From assembly GCA_025210265.1 (NCBI GenBank), contig JAOASD010000006.1, positions 1-64,000 of the forward strand: 64,000 bases of DNA. Direction: 5' to 3'. The translations under genes and the position numbers were made by a program. A model generated the notes under the pieces. It was given only the letters and a program-made list of their open reading frames with translations, was not told the origin of the DNA and made no database searches. Below, one piece after another: positions 26,458 to 34,572 of this stretch. How positions within the stretch are numbered: the stretch's first letter is position 1; every line of letters begins with the position of its first letter. Source of the stretch: Pelagimonas sp. Lineage in GTDB: Bacteria > Pseudomonadota > Alphaproteobacteria > Rhodobacterales > Rhodobacteraceae.

Positions 26458-26600
26458 TAACCTTTCGTTTGCAATTGTTTTTGGCAAAATCTGATTTCAG
26501 TTTATCCTGCATTTGAACGAAATTTAAGTCGAACCGCATGAGGACCAGCACGGTCCGGGGGCCAGCGCGGAGGGCTTGGATCAACGGCAGGAGAGACCCG

Positions 26601-27095
26601 ATGACCGAGATGCGCACACCGTCCCCCGAGGCCTACGCCACATTGGGCGTCCAGCCCGAAGACGATTTTGCCACGATCCGGCGCGCCTGGCGCAAACTGG
26701 TGCGGGCGCATCACCCGGATGTCTCGGACGCGGATCCCGACACCGCCACCAAAACCCTGACCAAACTGAACGAAGCCTATGACATGATGCGCTGGCACCA
26801 CCCGGACAAAGCCCCCGAAGTGCGCCGCATCGAACAGGCTGCCTCTCGCGCCCGCCGAGAGGCGCTTCAGGCCCGGCGCATTCTGGCCAACGCCCTGCGT
26901 CAGGCTGCAGCCCGCGCGGCAGAGGCCCGCACTGCCAGCAAGGCCGCAGCACAGGCCAGCAAGACCACCCGCCCCGCAGCAAGCGCACAGGTCATCGCAA
27001 CACGCCCCCACAGTCTAACCCCGGCACAGCGCCGGTTCGCCGCCGCCCGCAAAGCCATGAGCAACCAGCAGGGCCGCACATTGCGCTGCGCGTAA
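26601..27095 (+). CDS. J-domain (DnaJ-like) protein with basic Ala-rich tail
   Basis: The product, 164 residues, begins with a J domain at about 11-70: YATLGVQPEDDFATIRRAWRK, followed by the hallmark HHPDVSDAD (HPD tripeptide that stimulates Hsp70 ATPase). The rest (about 75-164) is an Ala/Arg-rich low-complexity tail (RAAEARTASKAAAQASKTTR). No cysteine-rich or C-terminal DnaJ domains are present, so it is a minimal co-chaperone. The start has AGGAGAG. It is monocistronic and is followed by a strong terminator. Confidence 0.85.
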   Translation: MTEMRTPSPEAYATLGVQPEDDFATIRRAWRKLVRAHHPDVSDADPDTATKTLTKLNEAYDMMRWHHPDKAPEVRRIEQAASRARREALQARRILANALRQAAARAAEARTASKAAAQASKTTRPAASAQVIATRPHSLTPAQRRFAAARKAMSNQQGRTLRCA

Positions 27096-27118
27096 ACCGC
27101 AGCCCGCTCTGCCTGATC

Positions 27119-27141
27119 AAACGCCCTTTGGGGCGTTTTTT
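27119..27141 (+). terminator. Rho-independent terminator after the J-domain gene
   Basis: The stem ACGCCC pairs with GGGCGT over a TTTG loop (27121-27136), followed by TTTTTTCG. It lies about 25 bp after the stop codon. Confidence 0.85.
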
Positions 27142-27243
27142 CGTTCTCAGATCACGCGATGTGCAACAATCCCCACGGCCACGTGATCCCCTGTCAGCCC
27201 TTCGTTTAATGACAAAACCGCATGGGGCGGGAATAGTGCCTGC

Positions 27244-27957
27244 ATGGAATTTCTATTTGCATATGGGGCCGGGCTTCTGACCCTGATCAACCCCTGCGTC
27301 GTACCGGTTTTGCCAATCGTCATCGCAACTGCGTTGCAGGCCAGCAGGTTTGGCCCTGTGGCCATGGCCGCCGGGCTCAGCACGTCCTTTGTAGCGCTGG
27401 GGCTGGGGGTGACTGCCTTTGGTCAGGCGCTTGGACTGGACATCGACATGATTGCCAAGGCAGGTGCCGTGGTCATGGTGCTGTTTGGGGCCGCGCTGCT
27501 GCTGCCACAGGCTGGCGCAGTTCTGGCCGGTGCGACAGCAGGCCTGTCGACCCGCGCCGATGCCCAGATGGATGTTCTGGATCGCTCGGGCCTGCGGGGG
27601 CAATTCATCGGCGGGTTGCTGCTGGGCGCGGTCTGGAGCCCCTGTATCGGCCCCACCCTGGGCAGCGCCATCGGATTGGCCAGCCAAGGGCAGGATCTGG
27701 CCCGCGCGGGCGCGATCATGCTGTTCTTTGCGCTGGGGGTGTCGACCCTGATCCTGGGCCTGGCCTATGGCACACGCGGCGCGATTGGCCGGTACAATGC
27801 ACAGCTGCGCCGCCTTGCCGCTGCATCGCGCCCAATCCTTGGCGTGACTTTCATGGCTGTTGGGCTCGCCCTTTTCTTTAACCTGCACCACATGATCGAA
27901 GCCTGGCTGGTCACAACCCTGCCCGCCTGGCTGATTGACCTCTCGGTCGCCCTCTGA
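27244..27957 (+). CDS. ccdA: CcdA-family cytochrome c biogenesis/thiol-disulfide membrane protein
   Basis: The product, 237 residues, is a six-helix membrane protein of the DsbD/CcdA family, which passes reducing equivalents across the membrane from thioredoxin. The conserved Cys are in TLINPCVVPVLPIVI (helix 1) and AVWSPCIGPTLGSAIGLAS (helix 4). The periplasmic partner is probably the thioredoxin-like protein encoded 28 bp downstream. A role in cytochrome c maturation or in reducing periplasmic thiols is inferred. Confidence 0.9.
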   Translation: MEFLFAYGAGLLTLINPCVVPVLPIVIATALQASRFGPVAMAAGLSTSFVALGLGVTAFGQALGLDIDMIAKAGAVVMVLFGAALLLPQAGAVLAGATAGLSTRADAQMDVLDRSGLRGQFIGGLLLGAVWSPCIGPTLGSAIGLASQGQDLARAGAIMLFFALGVSTLILGLAYGTRGAIGRYNAQLRRLAAASRPILGVTFMAVGLALFFNLHHMIEAWLVTTLPAWLIDLSVAL

Positions 27958-27984
27958 CCCTTTTCAAAGTAACAGGAGACTCCC

Positions 27985-28401
27985 ATGGATCGCCGTCAGT
28001 TTATCACCCTGTCCGCCGCTGCCGGGGCTGCGCTTGCCCTGCCCGGCACCGCCAGCGCAGCCACCACCTATCGCCCTGGTCTGGTGCAAGAGCACCTCGC
28101 CAAAGGCGACACCGTGTTTCTGGATTTTAAGGCCAGCTGGTGTTCGACCTGCGCAGCCCAGGAACGCGTGATCAACTCGCTAAAGAAAGCCGACCCGGCC
28201 TATAACCAGAATATCACGTTTATCGACGTGGATTGGGATGATTACGGACGCTCCGATCTGGTGAAATCCTTGAACATCCCGCGCCGCTCGACCCTGGTTG
28301 TGCTGAAAGGCGATCAGGAACTGGGCCGCATCGTGGCCGGCACAGGCAAGTCCCAGATCAAATCCCTGATGGACAAAGCCCTGCAGGCCGCCACGGCCTA
28401 A
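27985..28401 (+). CDS. Secreted thioredoxin-like protein (TlpA/DsbE type)
   Basis: The product, 138 residues, has an N-terminal twin-arginine type signal (MDRRQFITLSAAAGAALALP), then a thioredoxin fold. The redox pair is C53-x-x-C56 in LDFKASWCSTCAAQERVIN. The cis-proline region lies near IPRRSTLVVLKG. It follows the ccdA gene at 28 bp in the same direction and is the likely electron acceptor from CcdA. The CSTC motif is unusual compared with CxPC of TlpA but is seen in other periplasmic reductases. Confidence 0.85.
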   Translation: MDRRQFITLSAAAGAALALPGTASAATTYRPGLVQEHLAKGDTVFLDFKASWCSTCAAQERVINSLKKADPAYNQNITFIDVDWDDYGRSDLVKSLNIPRRSTLVVLKGDQELGRIVAGTGKSQIKSLMDKALQAATA

Positions 28402-28434
28402 TCCCAGCGGACCATATCCAAGTTGACCAGCGCC

Positions 28435-29088
28435 TTAGCTGGTCAACATCCGCAACCCCTGCGTCACATCAGACCGCACCGCCAGCCTCAGGCCGGGTTC
28501 ATCCCCGGCCTTCAGCGCGGCAATGATCAAACGGTGAAAGCGCGGCGGCTCGGACCGGCGCAGGCGGGTATACAGCGCCCGCATGGTCGGCCCCAGCTGC
28601 AGCCAGACCGTTTCGCACATAGCCAGCATCGCCGGTGCCTGCGCGCGCAGATACAGGGTGCGGTGAAATTCCAAATTCGCCCGAATATAGCCCACCGCAT
28701 CGCGGTTGCTGACCACATCGGCGATATTTCCGTTAATGGTGTGCAGCCGCTCGATCAGCGCCATATGGGCGCGCGGCAGGGCGCGGCTGGCCAGTTCGAC
28801 CTCGATCAGGGATCGCAGGGCGGCCAGCTCTTCGATCCGCTCATTGGACAATTCTGGCGTCGCCACCCGGCCCGAGCTGGACATGGACAGCGCGCCCTCC
28901 GCAACCAGACGGTTCACCGCCTCGCGCGCAGGGGTCATGGACACCTCGAACTCCCGCCCGATGCCACGCAGAGTCAGCGCCTGCCCCGGCGCAATCTGAC
29001 CATGCATGATTCGGGTACGCAGACCGCGGTAAACGCGGTCATGGGCTGATCCAACAGCATCAGAGGGACGGGGGGACATCGCTTGCAT
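28435..29088 (-). CDS. GntR family transcriptional regulator, FCD-domain type
   Basis: The product, 217 residues, begins MQAMSPRPSDAVGSAHDRVYRG. The winged helix-turn-helix (LTLRGIGREFEVSMTPAREAVNRL) is at about residues 42-65. It is followed by an all-helical FCD ligand domain (AALRSLIEVELASRALPRAH onward) with metal-ligand-type His and Asp positions. FadR-type regulators of this kind control organic-acid catabolism. I cannot name a target, because its neighbours are the thioredoxin gene and a metalloprotease gene. The start is uncertain: a second ATG at 29079 is equally possible and neither has a clear ribosome binding site. Confidence 0.8.
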   Translation of the reverse strand: MQAMSPRPSDAVGSAHDRVYRGLRTRIMHGQIAPGQALTLRGIGREFEVSMTPAREAVNRLVAEGALSMSSSGRVATPELSNERIEELAALRSLIEVELASRALPRAHMALIERLHTINGNIADVVSNRDAVGYIRANLEFHRTLYLRAQAPAMLAMCETVWLQLGPTMRALYTRLRRSEPPRFHRLIIAALKAGDEPGLRLAVRSDVTQGLRMLTS

Positions 29089-29158
29089 AGGGTCTGTTGT
29101 GATCACATTCAGGCGGGCGGTCAATGGCCAAGCCCGAACAGGCACGAAACCGACCTGA

Positions 29159-29848
29159 TCAGTCGAACCGATATTGATGCAGCCCGGCCCCGTGATCGCG
29201 CAGCCAGCGGCGCTGGGGCTGCCAGTCGCCATATAGCCGCGTGACCAGCGCCCAAAAGGCCGGGGAATGGTTCATTTCCGCCAGATGCGCGACCTCATGC
29301 GCGGCGACATAGTTCAGCACCGATGTCGGCGCGAGGATCAGCCGCCAGGAATACATCAGCGCGCCCTCAGAGTTGCACGACCCCCAGCGCGAACGCGTGT
29401 CGCGCAGCGTCAGCTTTGTATAGGGCCGCCCCAGCGCCGCAGCATAATGATCAGACGCCCCGGCCAGCGCGTCGCGCGCCTGCCCACGCAGCCAGGTCTG
29501 CACCCGGCGGGGCACTTGCGCTGGGTCTCCGGGCACGGCCAAGGCCCCGTCCACCAGGCGCACAGACCGCCCTGCCCCGGCAACAATCCGCACCGGCTGA
29601 CCATGCAGCGGAATCTGATCCCCCAGCCCAATCAGGCGCGGCGTCTGCTGCTGCTCTAGATGCCCCCGCAGCCAGCCCTCTTTCTGCGCCAGAAACGCGC
29701 GCCCCTCAGATTCGGGCACATGTTTGGGCAGGGTCAGCGTCACGCGCCCATCCAGCCGCGACATGCGCAGCGACAGCCGTTTCGCCCGCGCAGAGCGGCG
29801 CAATGTCACCTCGATCGGAGGGTTGCCGGATAGGCGGATCTGCCCCAT
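29159..29848 (-). CDS. YgjP-like (SprT-type) metallopeptidase
   Basis: The product, 229 residues, has the C-terminal YgjP/DUF45 metalloprotease core: RWGSCNSEGALMYSWRLI, then the zinc site HEVAHLAEMNHS (HEVAH at 184-188, third ligand His at 194), and SPAFWALVTRLYGDW. The family is thought to process or scan proteins, with the true substrate unknown. The gene lies upstream of the GntR gene on the same strand and is divergent from the TIGR02300 gene. Confidence 0.88.
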   Translation of the reverse strand: MGQIRLSGNPPIEVTLRRSARAKRLSLRMSRLDGRVTLTLPKHVPESEGRAFLAQKEGWLRGHLEQQQTPRLIGLGDQIPLHGQPVRIVAGAGRSVRLVDGALAVPGDPAQVPRRVQTWLRGQARDALAGASDHYAAALGRPYTKLTLRDTRSRWGSCNSEGALMYSWRLILAPTSVLNYVAAHEVAHLAEMNHSPAFWALVTRLYGDWQPQRRWLRDHGAGLHQYRFD

Positions 29849-29953
29849 CTTTGGAATGCCTGTCAGTTTCGCGCCAAAGCCTTTACATAAGGCCGTTGTT
29901 ATGGCAGTTGGCGCAGATTGTCGACATGACCACCAGTTTGAAGGGACACATCG

Positions 29954-30277
29954 ATGCCCAAGGAAGAATGGGGTGTAAAGCGCGTCTGCCCGACCACCGG
30001 CAAGCGATTTTATGACCTGAACCGCGATCCGATCGTCAGCCCCTATACCGGCGAGGTTGTGAACCTCGATACCGGGAAGCGCAGCATGATCGAGGCGGAT
30101 GCCGAAGACAAGGCCAACAAGGCCAAAGCCGAAGAGAACATCGAAGACGTCGATCTGCTGGATGACGACGATGTCGATGTGGATCTGGACGATGACAGCG
30201 TGCTGGAAGACGAGGATGACGACAACGTTTCCCTCGACGAAATCACCGACGTCGCCAGCGAAGAAGACGAGTCGTAA
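29954..30277 (+). CDS. TIGR02300 family acidic protein (FYDLN motif)
   Basis: The product, 107 residues, begins MPKEEWGVKRVCPTTGKRFY and carries the motif GKRFYDLNRDPIVSPYTGE that names the family. The second half is almost all Asp/Glu (VDLLDDDDVDVDLDDDS), which makes the protein strongly acidic. It is restricted to alphaproteobacteria and has no assigned function. A GC-rich inverted repeat (GGCGGGTT with AACCCGCC, 30290-30316) lies just downstream, followed by tRNA-Ala. Confidence 0.93.
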   Translation: MPKEEWGVKRVCPTTGKRFYDLNRDPIVSPYTGEVVNLDTGKRSMIEADAEDKANKAKAEENIEDVDLLDDDDVDVDLDDDSVLEDEDDDNVSLDEITDVASEEDES

Positions 30278-30367
30278 AAAACTTTGCGCGGCGGGTTTTT
30301 TCCGCTTGAACCCGCCCGCAGCTTTGCCTAATTACCCGCCTACAGCATCACAGATGCACAACATGAT

Positions 30368-30443
<76 letters not shown>

Positions 30444-30583
30444 TCATACACCCAAGCCGCAAAATATCAGACAGATCGCAGACCCACGAATACCGTGCGG
30501 TGATCACAAATACAGCGTAGCGGGCATTGTAAAAATCCGGGCAGGATACGCGCCCGCGCGGCGCTCTGTTCGCCCCGTTACCT

Positions 30584-30721
30584 CTATCTGGTCGACCGGC
30601 AGCGTTTCGAACAATAACGCACGTCATCCCAGACCTTTTCCCATTTCTTGCGCCAGACAAAAGGGCGTTTGCAGACCGGGCATATTTTGCGCGGCAGGTC
30701 GGCTTTCTTACGGTGCCTCAT
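30584..30721 (-). CDS. DUF2256 domain protein, 45 aa
   Basis: The gene codes for [20 protein letters not shown] and ends [10 protein letters not shown]. The two Cys pairs (CPVC and CSKRC) suggest a small zinc-binding fold; [12 protein letters not shown] is the typical DUF2256 core. The start codon overlaps the stop of the photolyase-family gene (ATGA), so translation is probably coupled. DUF2256 proteins are often found beside photolyase or cryptochrome genes, and this arrangement matches. The function is unknown. The short length makes it easy to miss. Confidence 0.85.
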   Translation of the reverse strand: MRHRKKADLPRKICPVCKRPFVWRKKWEKVWDDVRYCSKRCRSTR

Positions 30722-32253
30722 GGCATGTCATCAAAGGGCAGACGCAACTGCGCCGCGGCGTCAGCAGCTTTGGCTTTGGCTTTGCGCCGCGCAGGTCGGG
30801 GGGATTTGCGGCTGGCATGTTTTGCCACGATCGCCTGCGCCTCGGCACGGAATGTATCGCTTTTGCGGATCGCCCAGATTTTGTCGCGCGCGGCTTTGGC
30901 CGCCAAGAGGTGATCAAAGACCCTGGCAGGATAGTGACGCCCGATGATCGCCGATGCCGTGTCGCTTTTCCAAGGCTCATGAATGGCATGGTCCGGGATC
31001 TCGGCCAGCTCGGGCAGCCAGCGGCGGATGAACACGCCCTGCGGATCCTGATCATATCCCTGCTTGACCGGGTTGTAGATGCGCACCGTGTTGATCCCGG
31101 TGGTGCCCGACTGCATCTGAACCTGGCTCCAATGTATGCCGGGTTCATAATCGGTGAACATCCGCGCCAGATGCAGCCCCGGCGCGCGCCAGTCCAGCCA
31201 CAAATGATAGGCCGCCGTCGCCATCACCATGGCCCGCATCCGAAAATTCAGCCAGCCGGTTGCCTGCAGCGACCGCATACAGGCGTCCAGAAACGGGTAT
31301 CCGGTTTCGCCCAGCGCCCATTGCCGCAGCAGCGTGGCATCCGGTGGTTTCGGGCGCAACGCATCATACAGCCGATGCAGATTTTCGAACTCGATTCGCG
31401 GCTCGTCCTCAAGTTTCTGAATAAAATGGCAGTGCCAGTGCAGCCGCCCTGAAAACGAGCGCAACGACCGACGCCAACCGCTGGCCCTCGGCGGCAGCAG
31501 GCGACGGCGTGTTTCAGTGGCCTGAGCGACTTCACGCATAGAAAGCACACCCCATGCCAGATAAGGGGACAGCCGAGAGCAGGCGGTTGCGCCCTCAAGC
31601 GGGCTGGACATCGCGCGCTGATATTGCGCGCCGCGCGTGGTCAGGAAACTGTTCAGATTGTGTGACGCGGCAAAGCGCCCGCCGGTCTGGCGCTGCTGTG
31701 CGCCATCTGCTGCCAGCCCAAGGTCTCGGGCCGATGGGATAGGCTGAGGGTCAAACGCCACAGGCGCAAGCGCCGGCGCGGACACGATGGGCTGCGCCAT
31801 CAGTTGATCCCAGCGTTGCGCCCAGCCATTGCGCGATTTCAAACGCCGCCATACCCCGTGATTCTGAACCTCATGCCAGGGCACGCCCTGATCCCGACAC
31901 CACACCGCGACCTGCTGGTCTCTGCGATAGGTCCAGTCATTGCCGGTTTCCTCATGCGACCAAAGCGTTGACAGCGCACCGCCCTGCCGCAAACCCGCCA
32001 AGACCTGAAGAATTGGGCCATATCTGACAATCAGAGGCTGCCCCAATCCGGCCAGATCGTCCCGCAACTCGGCCAGAGTTTCCGCCACAAACCCCCATTG
32101 CCGCGCTGACGCATCTGGCTGCTGCCACAAATCCGGCTCGACCACATAAAGCGGCAGCACCGGCCCGCACGCAGCTGCCCGCGCCAAAGCCGCATGATCC
32201 GTCGCACGTAGATCCCGTTTGAACCAAACCACCTGCAAGGTCAGTTTCCGCAT
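30718..32253 (-). CDS. Cryptochrome/photolyase family protein
   Basis: The product, 511 residues, begins [20 protein letters not shown], the N-terminal photolyase (antenna-binding) domain. The C-terminal FAD-binding domain shows [20 protein letters not shown], then [20 protein letters not shown], and [15 protein letters not shown] class I CPD photolyase would show a different GTG-type block here, so it belongs to a related branch. Substrate (CPD or 6-4 lesion) is not decided by the motifs. The start at 32253 is the only long one. The DUF2256 gene overlaps its end. Confidence 0.88.
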   Translation of the reverse strand: MRKLTLQVVWFKRDLRATDHAALARAAACGPVLPLYVVEPDLWQQPDASARQWGFVAETLAELRDDLAGLGQPLIVRYGPILQVLAGLRQGGALSTLWSHEETGNDWTYRRDQQVAVWCRDQGVPWHEVQNHGVWRRLKSRNGWAQRWDQLMAQPIVSAPALAPVAFDPQPIPSARDLGLAADGAQQRQTGGRFAASHNLNSFLTTRGAQYQRAMSSPLEGATACSRLSPYLAWGVLSMREVAQATETRRRLLPPRASGWRRSLRSFSGRLHWHCHFIQKLEDEPRIEFENLHRLYDALRPKPPDATLLRQWALGETGYPFLDACMRSLQATGWLNFRMRAMVMATAAYHLWLDWRAPGLHLARMFTDYEPGIHWSQVQMQSGTTGINTVRIYNPVKQGYDQDPQGVFIRRWLPELAEIPDHAIHEPWKSDTASAIIGRHYPARVFDHLLAAKAARDKIWAIRKSDTFRAEAQAIVAKHASRKSPRPARRKAKAKAADAAAQLRLPFDDMP

Positions 32254-32337
32254 ATTTGTGACATTTGCCTGAAAAGGTATACGTTCTGTCAGCGGAAACA
32301 GATCACTTTGGCAGGGCGGGCAAGCACGACGCCGAAA

Positions 32338-34344
32338 TCACAGCGCCACGCGCGGACGGCCACTGGCCTCGACGATGATTTCGGCCTCGACAAACATGTT
32401 CTGCGATTCGATCTCGGCCATGCGTAATTTGCGTTTGGTCGTGACCTGGATGCCAATCGCCCCGGCCTCTTGCGCGGCCTGCAGCGTTTCGTCCCGCAAA
32501 ACCGATTCGAGCCGGTCCATCGCGGCGTCAGAATCGGGGAAATCCTCGGGGCCTGCCTCCAGATGTACGCGGTAACGCCCCTCAGCGGGGGCTGTCACCG
32601 TGCCGCTGCGGCGCAGTGTGACCCGCCCCACAACCGCGCCGATGGCATTGGCCACGCCCGCATGTTCGGGCAGGCTCATCCGACAGCCCAGCTGCTGCCC
32701 CACCGCCGGATAATAGGTCGGGGCTGAGGCCCCCAGACCGACCACATCCACATTCAACCGCGCCTGCAGCGCCACAAATCCAGTGTGATCCGCCAGCCCC
32801 GCGCGCAACAATTCATGGCGGGCCAACACGCTGGGAGCGTCGCGAAAGGCGTCGCCCTCTTCGGCAAAGGCCACCTCTAGCAACGCATCCGTGGTTTGCC
32901 GGGTCAGCTGGTCGATGATGATCTGCGCCATGGCCTCGGGTGTGCGGGCCAGGACGTCGCCATTGCCACGCCGACGCCGGGCCAGGTTTTGCAGCGCCAG
33001 CCGCGCAGCCTCGCCGTTCCAGGCATCCAGCAAGCCCAGCACATGCGCGGCATCCGACGGAGTCACCCCGGATACCTGCACAACACCGCGGTCAATCAGC
33101 CGTCCCAAAGCCCCGCTTTCCATCCGGGTGCGCAGCACATCGGCCACCGGACGAATGCCATCGCCGATACGTTCCATCACCGCTGCTTCGCGCCCTTCCA
33201 AACCCTGCGCGGCCATCGCCCCGCCGACACAGCGCAGGAACCGCCCGTCATGCTCGCCCGGCGCTTCGGCGCGGGCCTGCTGTTCCAGCGCGGGCAGCAC
33301 CACATCCGGTGCCAGCTGCGCCATCAAAGACACTGGCAGCACGCGCTTGGGCCCCAGCAGAACGCCGCCCTTCAAACCATCCATCTGGACATGCACCTGA
33401 CTGTCCCCACCCAGACCGGTGGTGCGCATCGCCACAGCTTCGACCATGGTGCGGAACGGACCAACCCGCGCCCCATCCGGGTCAATCGCCGGACGCCCCT
33501 GACGCAGCAAAGCAATATCCGTGGTGGTCCCGCCAATATCAGACACCAGCGCCGTTTCTGCCCCGGTCAACCATTGCGCGCCCACAATCGAGGCCGCAGG
33601 CCCGCTAAGAATGGTTTCGATCGGATGGGTCCGCGCAGCGGTCGCTGACATCAGCGCCCCATCGCCCCGAACAACCATCAAAGGCGCGGTGATGCCCATG
33701 TCCCCCAACACATCCTGAGCGCGCCCAATCAGCCGGTCGATCATCCCCACCAGCCGGGCGTTCAGCACAGCGGTCAGCGCCCGCTTGGGGCCGTTCAGCT
33801 TGGCCGACAGGCTGTGCGAGCTGGTGACAGGCAGCCCGGCGATCTCAGCCACACGGGCGGCCGCGGCGATTTCATGCGCCGGGTTCCGGGTGGCAAAGCG
33901 CCCGGCAACAGCCACAGCCGTCACACTGGGGTCCAAGCCCCGCAAAAACGTCTCCAGCCCATCCATATCCAGACCCGCGACCTCGCCCCCGGCATGGTCA
34001 TGCCCACCCTGCAACAGCACGACAGGATCGCCTTTCAGGGCGGCATCCAGACCTGCGCGCTCCAGATCACTGGGATCAAACCCAATCGCGACCAGCGCCA
34101 CACGCGCGCCCTGATCTTCGACCAGCGCGTTGGTGGCCAGCGTGGTCGACAGCGACGCCAGTCCGATCTCACCCGGATCAATCGCCGCCTGCTCCAGAAC
34201 GGAGCGCACGGCGGCGCCAATCCCTTCGGCCAGATCATGCCGCGTTGTCAAAGCCTTGGCCGACGCGATAACCTGTTCCTCATCGCGCAGGATCACCGCG
34301 TCCGTATAGGTGCCGCCGGTATCCACCCCAAGATTAAATGCCAT
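32338..34344 (-). CDS. Hydantoinase/oxoprolinase family protein, alpha (HyuA-type) subunit
   Basis: The product, 668 residues, has the phosphate-binding start of the ASKHA fold, FNLGVDTGGTYTDAVILRDE, then LATNALVEDQGARVALV, the VSDIGGTTTDIALLRQGRP block, and a matching C-terminal domain. Such ATP-dependent enzymes open hydantoin or 5-oxoproline rings and normally work with a HyuB-type beta subunit. No beta subunit gene is adjacent, so this is a stand-alone alpha-type protein. The exact substrate is unknown. It lies between the photolyase gene and the RND operon, all on the minus strand, with about 230 bp upstream to the next gene. Confidence 0.88.
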   Translation of the reverse strand: MAFNLGVDTGGTYTDAVILRDEEQVIASAKALTTRHDLAEGIGAAVRSVLEQAAIDPGEIGLASLSTTLATNALVEDQGARVALVAIGFDPSDLERAGLDAALKGDPVVLLQGGHDHAGGEVAGLDMDGLETFLRGLDPSVTAVAVAGRFATRNPAHEIAAAARVAEIAGLPVTSSHSLSAKLNGPKRALTAVLNARLVGMIDRLIGRAQDVLGDMGITAPLMVVRGDGALMSATAARTHPIETILSGPAASIVGAQWLTGAETALVSDIGGTTTDIALLRQGRPAIDPDGARVGPFRTMVEAVAMRTTGLGGDSQVHVQMDGLKGGVLLGPKRVLPVSLMAQLAPDVVLPALEQQARAEAPGEHDGRFLRCVGGAMAAQGLEGREAAVMERIGDGIRPVADVLRTRMESGALGRLIDRGVVQVSGVTPSDAAHVLGLLDAWNGEAARLALQNLARRRRGNGDVLARTPEAMAQIIIDQLTRQTTDALLEVAFAEEGDAFRDAPSVLARHELLRAGLADHTGFVALQARLNVDVVGLGASAPTYYPAVGQQLGCRMSLPEHAGVANAIGAVVGRVTLRRSGTVTAPAEGRYRVHLEAGPEDFPDSDAAMDRLESVLRDETLQAAQEAGAIGIQVTTKRKLRMAEIESQNMFVEAEIIVEASGRPRVAL

Positions 34345-34510
34345 GAAACGCGCCTCCGCCTGCGTATGTGACGCACGGACGAGCGGGATGCCGCCCCCTG
34401 CCGCGCGCCTGTTTTGGAAAGATCTGCGGCGTGGTGCCAGACATTTCCTGACGCGTCTACGACCGAAGCGACATAGATTTATCTGAAAGCCCTATTTGCG
34501 ACCGGCGCAT

Positions 34511-34541
34511 AAAAACAGGGCTGGGAAACACCCGGCCCTGT
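34511..34541 (-). terminator. Rho-independent terminator of the RND efflux operon
   Basis: On the minus strand ACAGGGC pairs with GCCCTGT (34515-34521 with 34535-34541) over a 13-base loop, followed by TTTTATGCG. It lies 32 bp after the RND permease stop codon. Confidence 0.8.
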
Positions 34542-34572
34542 CGTTGTGCAACCCATGTCGTCGGCCCGGTAA

